NCBI RefSeq assembly: GCF_013090115.1 | Contig: NZ_JABFNN010000021.1 | Location: 1-64,000, forward strand | Direction: 5' to 3' | DNA from: Flagellimonas amphidinii | GTDB taxonomy: Bacteria; Bacteroidota; Bacteroidia; Flavobacteriales; Flavobacteriaceae | Length of the DNA: 64,000 nt | Part shown: piece by piece, positions 8,444 through 16,634 of the stretch | How positions within the stretch are numbered: the stretch's first letter is position 1 | Layout of the letters: each line of letters begins with the position of its first letter | Position numbers and translations under genes: made by a program | Notes under the pieces: model-generated | Database searches by the model: none | What the model was told of the DNA's origin: nothing | The model's input: the letters and a program-made list of their open reading frames with translations, nothing else

Positions 8444-9262
8444 ATGGTAAAAATTAAGACCGCAGAGCAAATAGAATTGATGCGTGAAAGTGCATTAGTG
8501 GTTTCACGAACGCTAGGTATGCTCGCTTCAGAAATAAAACCCGGTGCCAATCCCTTACAATTGGATAAAATGGCCGAGGAATTTATACGGGATCAAGGTG
8601 CAGAACCTGGTTTTTTGGGTATGTATGATTTTCCGAACACCCTTAACTGGAGTCCAAATGCACAAGTGGTACATGGCATCCCCAACAATGAAGTTCTTAA
8701 GGAGGGTGATATTATTTCTGTGGATTGCGGCGCTCTTAAAAATGGCTATTATGGAGATCATGCCTACACTTTTGAAGTAGGTGAAGTTGCCGAGGAGTCC
8801 AAAAAACTGCTCAAGGTCACCAAAGAATCCCTCTATATCGGAATTCGGGAATTTAAAGAAGGGAACCGTGTGGGAGATGTGGGCCATGCCATCCAAAAAT
8901 ATTGCGAAGATCATGGTTATGGTGTTGTTCGCGAATTGGTAGGGCATGGACTTGGCACAGAATTGCATGAAGACCCACAAATGCCAAACTATGGCAAACG
9001 TGGACGCGGAAAGAAATTTGCAAACGGTATGGTTGTGGCCATTGAACCCATGATCAATATGGGAACTCGTCGTATTAAACAACTTAAGGATGGGTGGACC
9101 ATTTTAACTGCTGATGGTAAGCCAAGTGCCCATTTTGAACACAATGTGGCGATTGTTAATGGTAAGCCAGAACTTCTATCCACCTTTCAATATATTTATG
9201 ATGCCTTGGGAATTGTAAGCGATGAGGAAAATGAATTTAGAAGCAAGAAATTGGTGCTATAG
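8444..9262 (+). CDS. map: Type I methionyl aminopeptidase
   Basis: This 272-residue enzyme removes the initiator Met from nascent proteins in the cytosol, using a dinuclear metal site. The pita-bread fold ligands are visible as S-V-D-C-G, G-D-H-A-Y, the H of G-H-G-L-G-T-E-L-H, A-I-E-P-M and F-E-H-N. The start M-V-K-I-K-T-A-E-Q-I fits the family's beginning, which supports this ATG despite the very short leader. The 250-270 residue length is normal for type I. It lies downstream of gpmI behind a separate promoter and palindrome. Confidence 0.96.
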   Translation: MVKIKTAEQIELMRESALVVSRTLGMLASEIKPGANPLQLDKMAEEFIRDQGAEPGFLGMYDFPNTLNWSPNAQVVHGIPNNEVLKEGDIISVDCGALKNGYYGDHAYTFEVGEVAEESKKLLKVTKESLYIGIREFKEGNRVGDVGHAIQKYCEDHGYGVVRELVGHGLGTELHEDPQMPNYGKRGRGKKFANGMVVAIEPMINMGTRRIKQLKDGWTILTADGKPSAHFEHNVAIVNGKPELLSTFQYIYDALGIVSDEENEFRSKKLVL

Positions 9263-9302
9263 CAGTCAAGTTCGACACTAATTTCACTAATAACTCAAAT
9301 AA

Positions 9303-9677
9303 ATGTCCCAAATCATTTATAAAGATGAGTCTTATTTTGTCATTGGTCTATGCATGGATGTCCATAACGAACTAGGCAAAGGATTTAATGAAGTTGTTTA
9401 CGGAGACGCCTTGGAAATTGAACTAAAATCGAATGGTGTACCGTACCAAAGAGAGGCCAAGTTCAATATCAACTATAAAGGAGAAATTTTAAAACATCAA
9501 TATTTTGCTGATTTTGTGATGGACAGCAAAATAATTTTAGAATTAAAAGCGGTGGAAAAAATAACCTCTGGGCATGTAAAACAAACATTGAACTATTTGG
9601 CTGTATCTAAATTAAAACTCGGAATAATCGTAAACTTTGGTGAAGATCAACTTACCTATAAAAGAGTAATACTTTAA
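9303..9677 (+). CDS. GxxExxY family protein
   Basis: This 124-residue protein is named after its motif, here G-F-N-E-V-V-Y, within C-M-D-V-H-N-E-L-G-K-G-F. The core A-D-F-V-M-D...I-L-E-L-K-A resembles a PD-(D/E)xK nuclease-like fold with Asp and E-x-K in place, so a nuclease activity is possible but not established. A conserved H-V-K-Q-T-L-N-Y-L segment follows. The family is widespread and uncharacterised, occurs in many copies in some Bacteroidota, and is often mobile. It sits in a short gap between map and a methyltransferase gene, 17 bases before the latter. Confidence 0.85.
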   Translation: MSQIIYKDESYFVIGLCMDVHNELGKGFNEVVYGDALEIELKSNGVPYQREAKFNINYKGEILKHQYFADFVMDSKIILELKAVEKITSGHVKQTLNYLAVSKLKLGIIVNFGEDQLTYKRVIL

Positions 9678-9694
9678 GTAATTGGTGAAAATTC

Positions 9695-10459
9695 GTGTCA
9701 AAAATATTTAAATATTTACTTAATCTTTTTCCACGACCTTGGCTTATAAGAGCTAGTTACTGGATACGACCTATAATTTCTTTTTCCCTAAAGGGAAACA
9801 ACTTCACAGACCCCATTGATGGAAAAATTTTTAAAACATTTTTGCCATATGGTTATGAAAACCCTAGAGAAAATGTGCTGTCACCATCAACACTATCTCT
9901 TGAAAGGCATCGATTATTGTGGTTATACCTGAAACAGGAAACCAATTTTTTCACCAATAAGCTCAATGTTTTGCATTTCGCCCCAGAACAGGCATTTTAT
10001 AAACGTTTTAGGAATTTAGCCAATATTCAATATACTACTACAGACCTTAATTCGCCTCTGGCAGATGTAAAGGCGGATATCTGCGATCTTCCTTTTGAAG
10101 ACAATACTTTTGATGTAATCCTTTGCAATCATGTTTTAGAGCACATTCCAAATGACACAAAAGCCATGCAGGAATTATTTCGCGTTATGAAACCCGGCGG
10201 ATGGGGTATTTTCCAAATCCCTCAAGATTTAAAACGGAAAAAAACCTTTGAAGACGATTCCATTACCGATAAAAAAGAGCGGGCTAAAATTTTTGGTCAA
10301 TACGATCATGTCCGCATTTATGGTCGCGACTATTTTAACAAGCTGAGAAGCACGGGCTTTACAGTTGAAGAAGTTGATTACACTTCTCAACTATCTTCAG
10401 AAGAAGTTGAAAAATACAGATTGGCTATAGGTGAAATTATTCCCTTAGTGAAAAAGTGA
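9695..10459 (+). CDS. Class I SAM-dependent methyltransferase
   Basis: This 254-residue protein has a Rossmann methyltransferase core: motif I region N-V-L-H-F-A-P-E-Q-A, acidic motif II T-T-D-L-N-S, A-D-I-C-D-L-P-F before the F-D-V-I-L-C-N-H-V-L-E-H-I motif, and R-V-M-K-P-G-G-W-G after it. The N-terminus is basic and aromatic and may be membrane-associated. The start is a GTG; the start region is the least certain part. Relatives are generic Methyltransf_11 enzymes often tied to lipid or glycan modification. The substrate cannot be read. It ends just before apbE, which converges on it from the minus strand. Confidence 0.8.
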   Translation: MSKIFKYLLNLFPRPWLIRASYWIRPIISFSLKGNNFTDPIDGKIFKTFLPYGYENPRENVLSPSTLSLERHRLLWLYLKQETNFFTNKLNVLHFAPEQAFYKRFRNLANIQYTTTDLNSPLADVKADICDLPFEDNTFDVILCNHVLEHIPNDTKAMQELFRVMKPGGWGIFQIPQDLKRKKTFEDDSITDKKERAKIFGQYDHVRIYGRDYFNKLRSTGFTVEEVDYTSQLSSEEVEKYRLAIGEIIPLVKK

Positions 10460-11464
10460 TTATCGTTGTATTAAAGCTTCAAAACCCGTGGTCATAAATT
10501 CCTTGGTTTCCCCTTCTTCATTTAGAAAGATGATATAAGCCTCCAATGCATCATTCTCTTTTAATATTGCTTTGGATTCCTCCAAATCCATCGCCATAAA
10601 TGCAGTTGCATAAGCATCGGCTTCTGCACAAGTATTAGTAACCACACTCGCAGCCAACACATAAGAATTCTTGGTATACCCAGTTTTAGGGTTGATGGTA
10701 TGCACGTACTTTTCTCCAGTCTCTGGATCTATCCTGAACTTTCTATAATTCCCGGAAGAGGCCATAGCTTTATCCTTTATGGAAACTATCAACTTTAACT
10801 GACGACCTGCTTCAACTTGCGGGTCATCAATTCCCACAGTCCATTGTTTTTGGGAAATTAAATTTTGGCCTTTGGCCAATATCTCCCCTCCTACTTCAAC
10901 CAAATAGTTTTCAATACCCTTGGCATCCAATAGAGCTCCTAAACGGTCGATAGCATACCCTTTGGCCACCGCATTAAAATCAAAACGAATAGCTGGGTGG
11001 CTCTTTGTAATGGTATTATTACTGTTGAGCTGTACTTTGTCCCATCCCACATAGCTCAACAAACTATCCACCTTTAGACTGTCCAACTGAATTTGTTCCC
11101 CTGGTCCAAAACCCCAAGCATTGACCAAAACCCCAATGGTTGGGTCAAAATAACCTTTGGAAACCTCATAAACCTCATTGGAAACCTCATAAACTTCTTT
11201 AAACATTGCGTCAACCACCACCGTAGAATCTCCATCGTTGATTCGTGAAATATCTGAAGAAGGTATATAAGTAGACAGCGATTGGTTCAACACCTGAAAT
11301 GTTGAATCAATTTCTTTTTGAAAATCCAGCTCGGCATCAGCAATGTAAATAATGGAATAGGTTGTACCCAAAGCATTTCCAACGTTCTGATTTTTTATCC
11401 ATGTTTTGGGAGCGCATCCCAATACTAAAACACCACCTACTAAGGCAACAATTTTTCTCAACAT
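10460..11464 (-). CDS. apbE: FAD:protein FMN transferase (ApbE), lipoprotein
   Basis: ApbE covalently attaches FMN from FAD to Thr/Ser of target proteins in the periplasm. This 334-residue protein begins with a lipoprotein signal ending in V-L-G-C. Family motifs include G-Y-A-I-D-R-L in the core, V-E-V-G-G-E, S-S-G-N-Y-R and H-T-I-N-P-K-T-G, followed by a Cys/Ala/Asp region (T-C-A-E-A-D-A-Y-A-T). Its start overlaps the stop of the preceding 119-residue gene as TAATG. It is the last gene of the nqr cluster, so NqrB and NqrC are its expected targets. Confidence 0.95.
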   Translation of the reverse strand: MLRKIVALVGGVLVLGCAPKTWIKNQNVGNALGTTYSIIYIADAELDFQKEIDSTFQVLNQSLSTYIPSSDISRINDGDSTVVVDAMFKEVYEVSNEVYEVSKGYFDPTIGVLVNAWGFGPGEQIQLDSLKVDSLLSYVGWDKVQLNSNNTITKSHPAIRFDFNAVAKGYAIDRLGALLDAKGIENYLVEVGGEILAKGQNLISQKQWTVGIDDPQVEAGRQLKLIVSIKDKAMASSGNYRKFRIDPETGEKYVHTINPKTGYTKNSYVLAASVVTNTCAEADAYATAFMAMDLEESKAILKENDALEAYIIFLNEEGETKEFMTTGFEALIQR

Positions 11465-11823
11465 TATATTTCAATTAGTCCTTGGTAATCCACAATATAG
11501 GCTTCATTTAAATAAACAGGAAGCTCTTGATCGGAAGCATTGGAAAGGCCAACTCCAGCAAAATAGGTCTTAGCCTCAAACTTTTCAGCATGATTTTTCA
11601 CCTTTTGCATAAGCTCCAAATCATATTTTCTAGGGTTTTGGGGAAACTCAACATTCCGCACTACAATAAAATGAAGTATTTTTTCTTTAAGACAAACATA
11701 TTGCGGGTTCTTCTTCAGCTTACTGTTTATCGCCATAAACTCAAAACCATCGGCTTCCAGTTCTTTGCCCACTATATTCATGGCCAAGTTATGCAATTCC
11801 TGTTCTGTTAATGCTTTTCCCAT
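11464..11823 (-). CDS. Small conserved protein of the nqr operon
   Basis: This 119-residue soluble protein lies between nqrF and apbE. It has no signal peptide and no Cys cluster. The only Cys is in Y-V-C-L-K-E-K-I-L-H-F, so it is not a true NqrF despite the name sometimes given to such proteins. It looks like a compact alpha/beta domain (I-L-H-F-I-V-V-R-N-V, F-A-G-V-G-L-S-N-A). By position it may support Nqr assembly or flavinylation; that is inference. Its ATG lies 4 bases after the T-run of an apparent terminator (11828-11854), and its stop overlaps the apbE start. Confidence 0.75.
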   Translation of the reverse strand: MGKALTEQELHNLAMNIVGKELEADGFEFMAINSKLKKNPQYVCLKEKILHFIVVRNVEFPQNPRKYDLELMQKVKNHAEKFEAKTYFAGVGLSNASDQELPVYLNEAYIVDYQGLIEI

Positions 11824-11827
11824 TAAT

Positions 11828-11854
11828 AAAAAAACCGATGCTATCGCATCGGTT
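11828..11854 (-). terminator. Rho-independent terminator or attenuator between nqrF and the 119-residue gene
   Basis: Read on the minus strand, a 9-bp stem (AACCGATGC / GCATCGGTT) with a 4-nt loop is followed by a run of seven T ending 4 bases before the next start codon. It could end the nqrA-F message or attenuate entry into the 119-residue gene and apbE. Confidence 0.8.
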
Positions 11855-11861
11855 GGTTTAT

Positions 11862-11887
11862 ATTACCTCTCGACTGCGCTTGAGGTT
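11862..11887. repeat. Possible interspersed repeat copy (CTCGACTGCGCTTGAG)
   Basis: A GC-rich imperfect inverted repeat (TTACCTC ... GAGGTTA around CGACTGCGCT) sits in the AT-rich gap after nqrF. From memory, similar CGACTGCGCT-type elements are scattered between genes in flavobacterial genomes. Only one copy is visible here, so repeat status is unproven. Confidence 0.35.
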
Positions 11888-11902
11888 ATACTGTTTTAAC
11901 TT

Positions 11903-13210
11903 TTATCCTCCAAAATCATCGAATCTGATATTCTCATCTGGAATACCAAAGTCTTCACCCATTTTTTGAACAGCTTTGTTCATCAAAGGAGGCCCACAGA
12001 AGTAAAGCTCTATATCCTCAGGGGAGTCGTGATGATTCAAGTAATTATCAATAACACAGTTGTGGATAAATCCTACGAAACCATCACCAGGGGCGTCTAT
12101 ATTTTCCTTTACTTTCCAGTTGTCCTCTTCCAAGGGTTCTGAAAGCGCCATATAGAATTTGAAATTAGGAAAATCCTTTTCCAACTGTTTAAAATGGTCT
12201 ATGTAGAATAATTCCCTTTTAGAACGACCTCCGTACCAATAGGTTACCTTTCTATCTGTTTTAAGGGTTTTGAAAAGGTGGTATAAATGCGATCGCATTG
12301 GCGCCATACCAGCTCCACCTCCCACATACAGCATTTCTGCCTCGGACTCATTGATGAAAAATTCACCAAACGGTCCGGAGATGGTAACTGGGTCACCTGG
12401 TTTTAAACCAAAAATATAAGAGGAAGCGACCCCTGGGTTGACATCCATCCACCCATTTTTGGAACGGTCCCATGGTGGAGTGGCAATACGTACGTTGAGC
12501 ATGATCTCGCGTCCTTCTGCCGGATAAGAAGCCATGGAATAGGCACGCTCCACAGTTTCAGTATTCTTCATGACCAACGGCCACAGATTAAATTTATCCC
12601 ACTCATTTTTAAATTTATCCGGAGTTTCGTGCTCTTCAGGGTGAGCCGTAATATCAATGTCAGCGTATTTTACTTCGCAAGGAGGAATTTCAATTTGAAT
12701 GTATCCCCCAGCCTTGTAATTCATTTCCTCAGGAATCTCAACAACAAATTCCTTGATAAATGAAGCTACGTTATAGTTTCTCACTACTGTGGCTTCCCAT
12801 TTTTTGATGCCGAATACTTCCTCTGGTATTGCAATTTCCATGTCTTGCTTTACCTTCACTTGGCAAGCCAATCTAGCACCATGTTGTAATTCTTTTCTTG
12901 AAAAATGGGGAGTTTCCGTTGGAAGCGCTTCTCCACCTCCTGAAAGCACATGACATTCACATTGAATACAGGTACCACCTCCTCCACAGGCAGAGGGCAA
13001 AAACACTTTTTGGTTACCTAAGGTTGAAAGCAGTGAACTACCTGAAGGAACTTCAATTTTCTTTTCGCCATTAATGGTAATGGTCACAGGACCCGATGGC
13101 GATAGTTTTTCCTTGGTAAACAGCAATAGGGCCACCAAGAGCAACAATAAAACAAGAAATGCAACTACTGTAATTAAAATTGTACCTCCGGTACTTGCGG
13201 CTAAAATCAT
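11903..13210 (-). CDS. nqrF: Na+-translocating NADH:quinone reductase subunit F
   Basis: NqrF is the NADH-oxidising subunit, passing electrons from FAD to a [2Fe-2S] cluster and into the Na+ pump. The 435-residue protein has one N-terminal transmembrane helix (about residues 8-30) and a ferredoxin domain with Cys at [11 protein letters not shown] and a fourth in L-A-C-Q-V. The FAD/NAD reductase domain follows, with [17 protein letters not shown] and a C-terminal F-D-D-F-G-G. Length is slightly above the proteobacterial 407-410. It is two bases downstream of nqrE. Confidence 0.97.
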   Translation of the reverse strand: MILAASTGGTILITVVAFLVLLLLLVALLLFTKEKLSPSGPVTITINGEKKIEVPSGSSLLSTLGNQKVFLPSACGGGGTCIQCECHVLSGGGEALPTETPHFSRKELQHGARLACQVKVKQDMEIAIPEEVFGIKKWEATVVRNYNVASFIKEFVVEIPEEMNYKAGGYIQIEIPPCEVKYADIDITAHPEEHETPDKFKNEWDKFNLWPLVMKNTETVERAYSMASYPAEGREIMLNVRIATPPWDRSKNGWMDVNPGVASSYIFGLKPGDPVTISGPFGEFFINESEAEMLYVGGGAGMAPMRSHLYHLFKTLKTDRKVTYWYGGRSKRELFYIDHFKQLEKDFPNFKFYMALSEPLEEDNWKVKENIDAPGDGFVGFIHNCVIDNYLNHHDSPEDIELYFCGPPLMNKAVQKMGEDFGIPDENIRFDDFGG

Positions 13211-13212
13211 TT

Positions 13213-13953
13213 CTATTTGTTTATGACTTCGTTATAAGAGACTGCTTTTTCTTCATCTTCAATCTCTTTTTTAATTTCTTTTTCTTCAGTGGTTTTTACC
13301 GTAGTGGTTTCAGTTGATTCTGGCGGTTCGTTATCACCAGTCAACATACCACCAAAGCTTTGAAAACCAATTCCCATTAGACCAGTGATGATAAAGGTAA
13401 TCCCCAGTCCACGTAATGGTGCAGGAACATTTGAATATCTGATTTTCTCACGAATAGCGGCAATTGCCAAAATGGCCAAGAACCATCCAATTCCAGAGCT
13501 AATTCCATAGTTAAACGCCAATCCCAAAGAAGGAATTTCCCTTGCCTGCATAAACAATGACCCTCCTAAAATCGCGCAATTTACCGCAATTAAGGGCAAG
13601 AAAATACCTAAAGAATTATACAATGAAGGTGAGAATTTTTCCACCACAATCTCCACCAATTGTACCATGGTGGCAATCGTTGCGATAAATAAGATGAATG
13701 AAAGAAAACTCAAATTATAATCTGCATATTCAGGACCCAACCATACTAAGGCACCATCTCTTAAAAGATATTGGTCCAAAAGCCAGTTCAAAGGAACCGT
13801 CACGGCCAATACAAAGATTACTGCAGCTCCCAGACCAACAGCTGTGGACACTTTTTTGGATACGGCCAAATAGGAACACATTCCTAGAAAGACCGCAAAA
13901 ACCATATTATCTATGAAGATCGACTTAAAAAATAACTCTAAATGCTCTAACAT
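13213..13953 (-). CDS. nqrE: Na+-translocating NADH:quinone reductase subunit E
   Basis: NqrE is an integral membrane subunit with six predicted helices; NqrE and NqrD are homologous and hold a buried iron-sulfur centre. The membrane part covers about residues 1-205 ([11 protein letters not shown], then V-N-C-A-I-L-G-G-S). A roughly 40-residue hydrophilic tail rich in Glu, Lys and Thr follows, making the protein longer (246) than the usual ~200. Conserved Cys in G-M-C-S and N-C-A-I match the cluster ligands of the family. It lies between nqrD and nqrF with 2-11 bp gaps. Confidence 0.95.
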   Translation of the reverse strand: MLEHLELFFKSIFIDNMVFAVFLGMCSYLAVSKKVSTAVGLGAAVIFVLAVTVPLNWLLDQYLLRDGALVWLGPEYADYNLSFLSFILFIATIATMVQLVEIVVEKFSPSLYNSLGIFLPLIAVNCAILGGSLFMQAREIPSLGLAFNYGISSGIGWFLAILAIAAIREKIRYSNVPAPLRGLGITFIITGLMGIGFQSFGGMLTGDNEPPESTETTTVKTTEEKEIKKEIEDEEKAVSYNEVINK

Positions 13954-13964
13954 GCTCCTTTATT

Positions 13965-14612
13965 TTATGCTTCTTCAATTAATGTTCTGTTTCTGGAACG
14001 TTGCACCCAGATAATAATACCGACTACAATCAATGCTGCAGGTGGGATAATCATGAATCCATTATTCTCGTATCCAATGGAATATAGACCTGTTTTAGCA
14101 ATAGGATCGCCCAATACCGGAATACCGAATAAGGTTCCTGAACCCAATAATTCACGGAAAAAACCAACGATTACCAAGATAACCCCATATCCCAAGGCAT
14201 TTCCGATACCATCCAAAAATGATTTCCATGGGCCATTTCCAAGGGCAAAGGCTTCAAATCGTCCCATGATGATACAATTGGTGATGATCAATCCAACAAA
14301 TACCGCCAAGGTCTTGCTCAATTCATAAGCAAAAGCCTTTAGGACTTGATCCACTATAATCACTAAAGTAGCTACAACAATCAATTGTACGATAATTCGG
14401 ATTTTAGATGGGATGATATTACGCATCAGCGAAATAACAACGTTACCTACCCCTAGCACGAACAATACAGAAAGTGCCATTACTACAGATGCCTTAAGTT
14501 CTGCAGTAATTGCTAATGCGGAACAGATACCCAAAACCTGAATTGTAATTGGGTTATTATCCGCTAATGGATCTAATATTAGATTTGCATCTTTTTTTGA
14601 AAGTAGCCCCAT
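13965..14612 (-). CDS. nqrD: Na+-translocating NADH:quinone reductase subunit D
   Basis: This 215-residue membrane subunit is homologous to NqrE, with about six helices. Conserved Cys occur in L-G-I-C-S-A-L and I-T-N-C-I-I-M-G, the positions that hold the membrane iron-sulfur centre shared with NqrE. N-terminal D-P-L-A-D-N-N-P-I matches the family. It forms part of the Na+ translocation core with NqrB and NqrE. It lies one base from nqrC, in an uninterrupted operon. Confidence 0.96.
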   Translation of the reverse strand: MGLLSKKDANLILDPLADNNPITIQVLGICSALAITAELKASVVMALSVLFVLGVGNVVISLMRNIIPSKIRIIVQLIVVATLVIIVDQVLKAFAYELSKTLAVFVGLIITNCIIMGRFEAFALGNGPWKSFLDGIGNALGYGVILVIVGFFRELLGSGTLFGIPVLGDPIAKTGLYSIGYENNGFMIIPPAALIVVGIIIWVQRSRNRTLIEEA

Positions 14613-14613
14613 A

Positions 14614-15363
14614 TTATTTGGTTCTAATAGTTTCTAAATAAGGTTTGTAAAGTTTAAGTGTCTCTTTGATCATCGCAGTAACACCATTACCTGTAATAGT
14701 TGCTCCCGCCAATGCATCAACTTCATTGTCACTTTTATCATTGTTCAGAGGGTCATTGTTTCCTTTGACCACTGAAATACCTGCGTAACTGTTCCCATCC
14801 AAAATGGACTCCCCGGTAAAATCGTCCATAAAAAAGCGAAGCTTTATGTTAGCTCCCAATCCCGGAGTTTCTCCTTTGTGATCAAAAACCACACCTTGGA
14901 CCACCATATTTTTGTCTAGTGAAATATAACCCCAAATAGCATCCCAAAGTCCTTTTCCGTACATGGGAATGATGTAAAATTCCTTCCCATCTTTTTCTCC
15001 AATAAACAATGGTAGTTCAGCAGCATCACCATTTTTGATGATATTTAGCTGTTTTTTCATATCGATGAGATAGGATTCTTCCTTTTCCTTGGCTTCCGAA
15101 CCTACGACGACCAATTGTTTTTTGATGTATTTGGAAAATTCTTCTTCAACAATGTTTGTAGGAATGAAATTGACGCTACCTGCATCTTCATTTTGACTCA
15201 CTCCCATTGCATACAGAATATTCTGTTGTTTTTCAAAACGTTCGTTCTCATCAATTCTTGGTCTTAAGGCTGATGCCAAAAAAGCTAGAATAGATCCTAC
15301 CAAGACCACCATGACGGCAGCAAAAATTACGGTATATGAATTTTTTTCAGTATTCAAAGCCAT
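14614..15363 (-). CDS. nqrC: Na+-translocating NADH:quinone reductase subunit C
   Basis: This 249-residue subunit has one N-terminal transmembrane anchor (V-I-F-A-A-V-M-V-V-L-V-G) and a periplasmic FMN-binding domain. The motif D-A-L-A-G-A-T-I-T near residue 220 corresponds to the ApbE flavinylation site (D-x-x-[ST/A]-G-A-T), with covalent FMN on the Thr. An ApbE gene at the end of the operon supports this. H-K-G-E-T-P-G-L-G-A is also conserved. It is separated by 1-2 bases from its neighbours. Confidence 0.96.
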   Translation of the reverse strand: MALNTEKNSYTVIFAAVMVVLVGSILAFLASALRPRIDENERFEKQQNILYAMGVSQNEDAGSVNFIPTNIVEEEFSKYIKKQLVVVGSEAKEKEESYLIDMKKQLNIIKNGDAAELPLFIGEKDGKEFYIIPMYGKGLWDAIWGYISLDKNMVVQGVVFDHKGETPGLGANIKLRFFMDDFTGESILDGNSYAGISVVKGNNDPLNNDKSDNEVDALAGATITGNGVTAMIKETLKLYKPYLETIRTK

Positions 15364-15365
15364 GA

Positions 15366-16634
15366 TTAAACAGTTTCGGTTTTGAGTTCTTCAACCTCTC
15401 CGGATACTTTTGGAAGTATGGTTGCATTCTTCAATCGTTTCATTCTTCGTTTTACGTTTCCACGAATCACATAGTGATCAATGGTCGGTGCAAATACATT
15501 CATCAATAGGATAGCCAAGAAGACACCTTCTGGATATCCTGGGTTGAATACACGAATCATCACTGACATGAATCCAATCAAGAACCCGTAAATCCATTTT
15601 CCTTTATTGGTTTGCGAACCAGTTACTGGGTCTGTAGCCATAAAAACAATACCAAAGGCCAATCCTCCCACCAACAAATGCTGCCAGAATTCAAAGTTCA
15701 TCAAAGTATAGAATTTACTGTACTCAGGAATCCATCCAGCAGTAACCACTCCATTAAAAATCAATCCCATGGCCAACGCGCCTATTACAGCACTAAGCAT
15801 AATTCGCCATGAGGCTATTTTGGAGAAAATCAAGAATAATCCCCCCAACAGTATCAACAATGTTGATGTTTCTCCGACAGAACCCGGTATGAATCCATAG
15901 AACATATCTGAAAGGGAATAGCCTGCGTCTGAACCTTGGGCAAGCGAACCTAAAATGGTTTCACCTGAAATGGCATCCGTAGAACCAGCTTTTGTAACCC
16001 CATCGACTGCTCCATGCACCCAAACTTTATCTCCACTCATCCAAGTAGGGTAAGCGAAGAACAAAAAGGCACGAATGGTCAAGGCAGGATTTAGAATATT
16101 CATTCCTGTACCTCCAAAAACTTCTTTTCCAATTACTACACCAAAAGCAACAGCAATGGCCAACATCCATAGTGGTGTATCTACTGGCACAATCAAAGGA
16201 ACCAACATTCCTGTTACCAGATAGCCCTCTTCTACTTCGTGTCCTTTTATTACTGCAAAAAGGAACTCAATGGCCAATCCTACACCATAGGAAACTACAA
16301 CAATAGGGAGAACTGTAATTGCGCCTAACCAAAAATTATCCCAAGTTAAAAAGTCTTCGAACAAAGAGAAGTTTTCTGGAAAACCATTGATGGCCGAGTA
16401 ATGTTGATATCCTGCATTGAATATCCCGAACAACAAACAGGGAACCAAAGAAAGGATTACCGTATTCATAGTTCTTTTTAAATCATCCGCCGCACGAACG
16501 TGTCCACCAGAATGTGTGGTTTCATCTGGCGTATACAAAAAAGTATGAAGTGCATTGAAGGCAGGAGCCATTTTTTTGCCCTTATACTTTAGCTTGATCT
16601 GATGTAATTTATCTTTCATACCCATATTATCCAA
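15366..16634 (-). CDS. nqrB: Na+-translocating NADH:quinone reductase subunit B
   Basis: This 422-residue membrane subunit has about ten helices and binds covalent FMN and riboflavin. F-G-G-T-G-M-N-I-L-N-P-A and D-A-I-S-G-E-T-I-L are visible; the latter resembles the D-x-x-S-G-x-T flavinylation motif, with E where most targets have A. The start at 16634 overlaps the nqrA stop by 8 bases. In-frame Met at 16625 and 16619 are alternatives. As a subunit of the sodium pump it contributes to the Na+ path with NqrD and NqrE. Confidence 0.96.
   Translation of the reverse strand: MDNMGMKDKLHQIKLKYKGKKMAPAFNALHTFLYTPDETTHSGGHVRAADDLKRTMNTVILSLVPCLLFGIFNAGYQHYSAINGFPENFSLFEDFLTWDNFWLGAITVLPIVVVSYGVGLAIEFLFAVIKGHEVEEGYLVTGMLVPLIVPVDTPLWMLAIAVAFGVVIGKEVFGGTGMNILNPALTIRAFLFFAYPTWMSGDKVWVHGAVDGVTKAGSTDAISGETILGSLAQGSDAGYSLSDMFYGFIPGSVGETSTLLILLGGLFLIFSKIASWRIMLSAVIGALAMGLIFNGVVTAGWIPEYSKFYTLMNFEFWQHLLVGGLAFGIVFMATDPVTGSQTNKGKWIYGFLIGFMSVMIRVFNPGYPEGVFLAILLMNVFAPTIDHYVIRGNVKRRMKRLKNATILPKVSGEVEELKTETV

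Noticed and set aside
8555..9082. 175-residue open frame antisense to map
   Set aside because: It lies wholly within a well-supported gene, has biased composition (many Phe, His, Asn) and no motif; it is a mirror of map codon usage.
11464..11823. Annotating the 119-residue protein as NqrF
   Set aside because: It has no [2Fe-2S] Cys cluster, no FAD or NAD motifs, and a true nqrF lies next to it.
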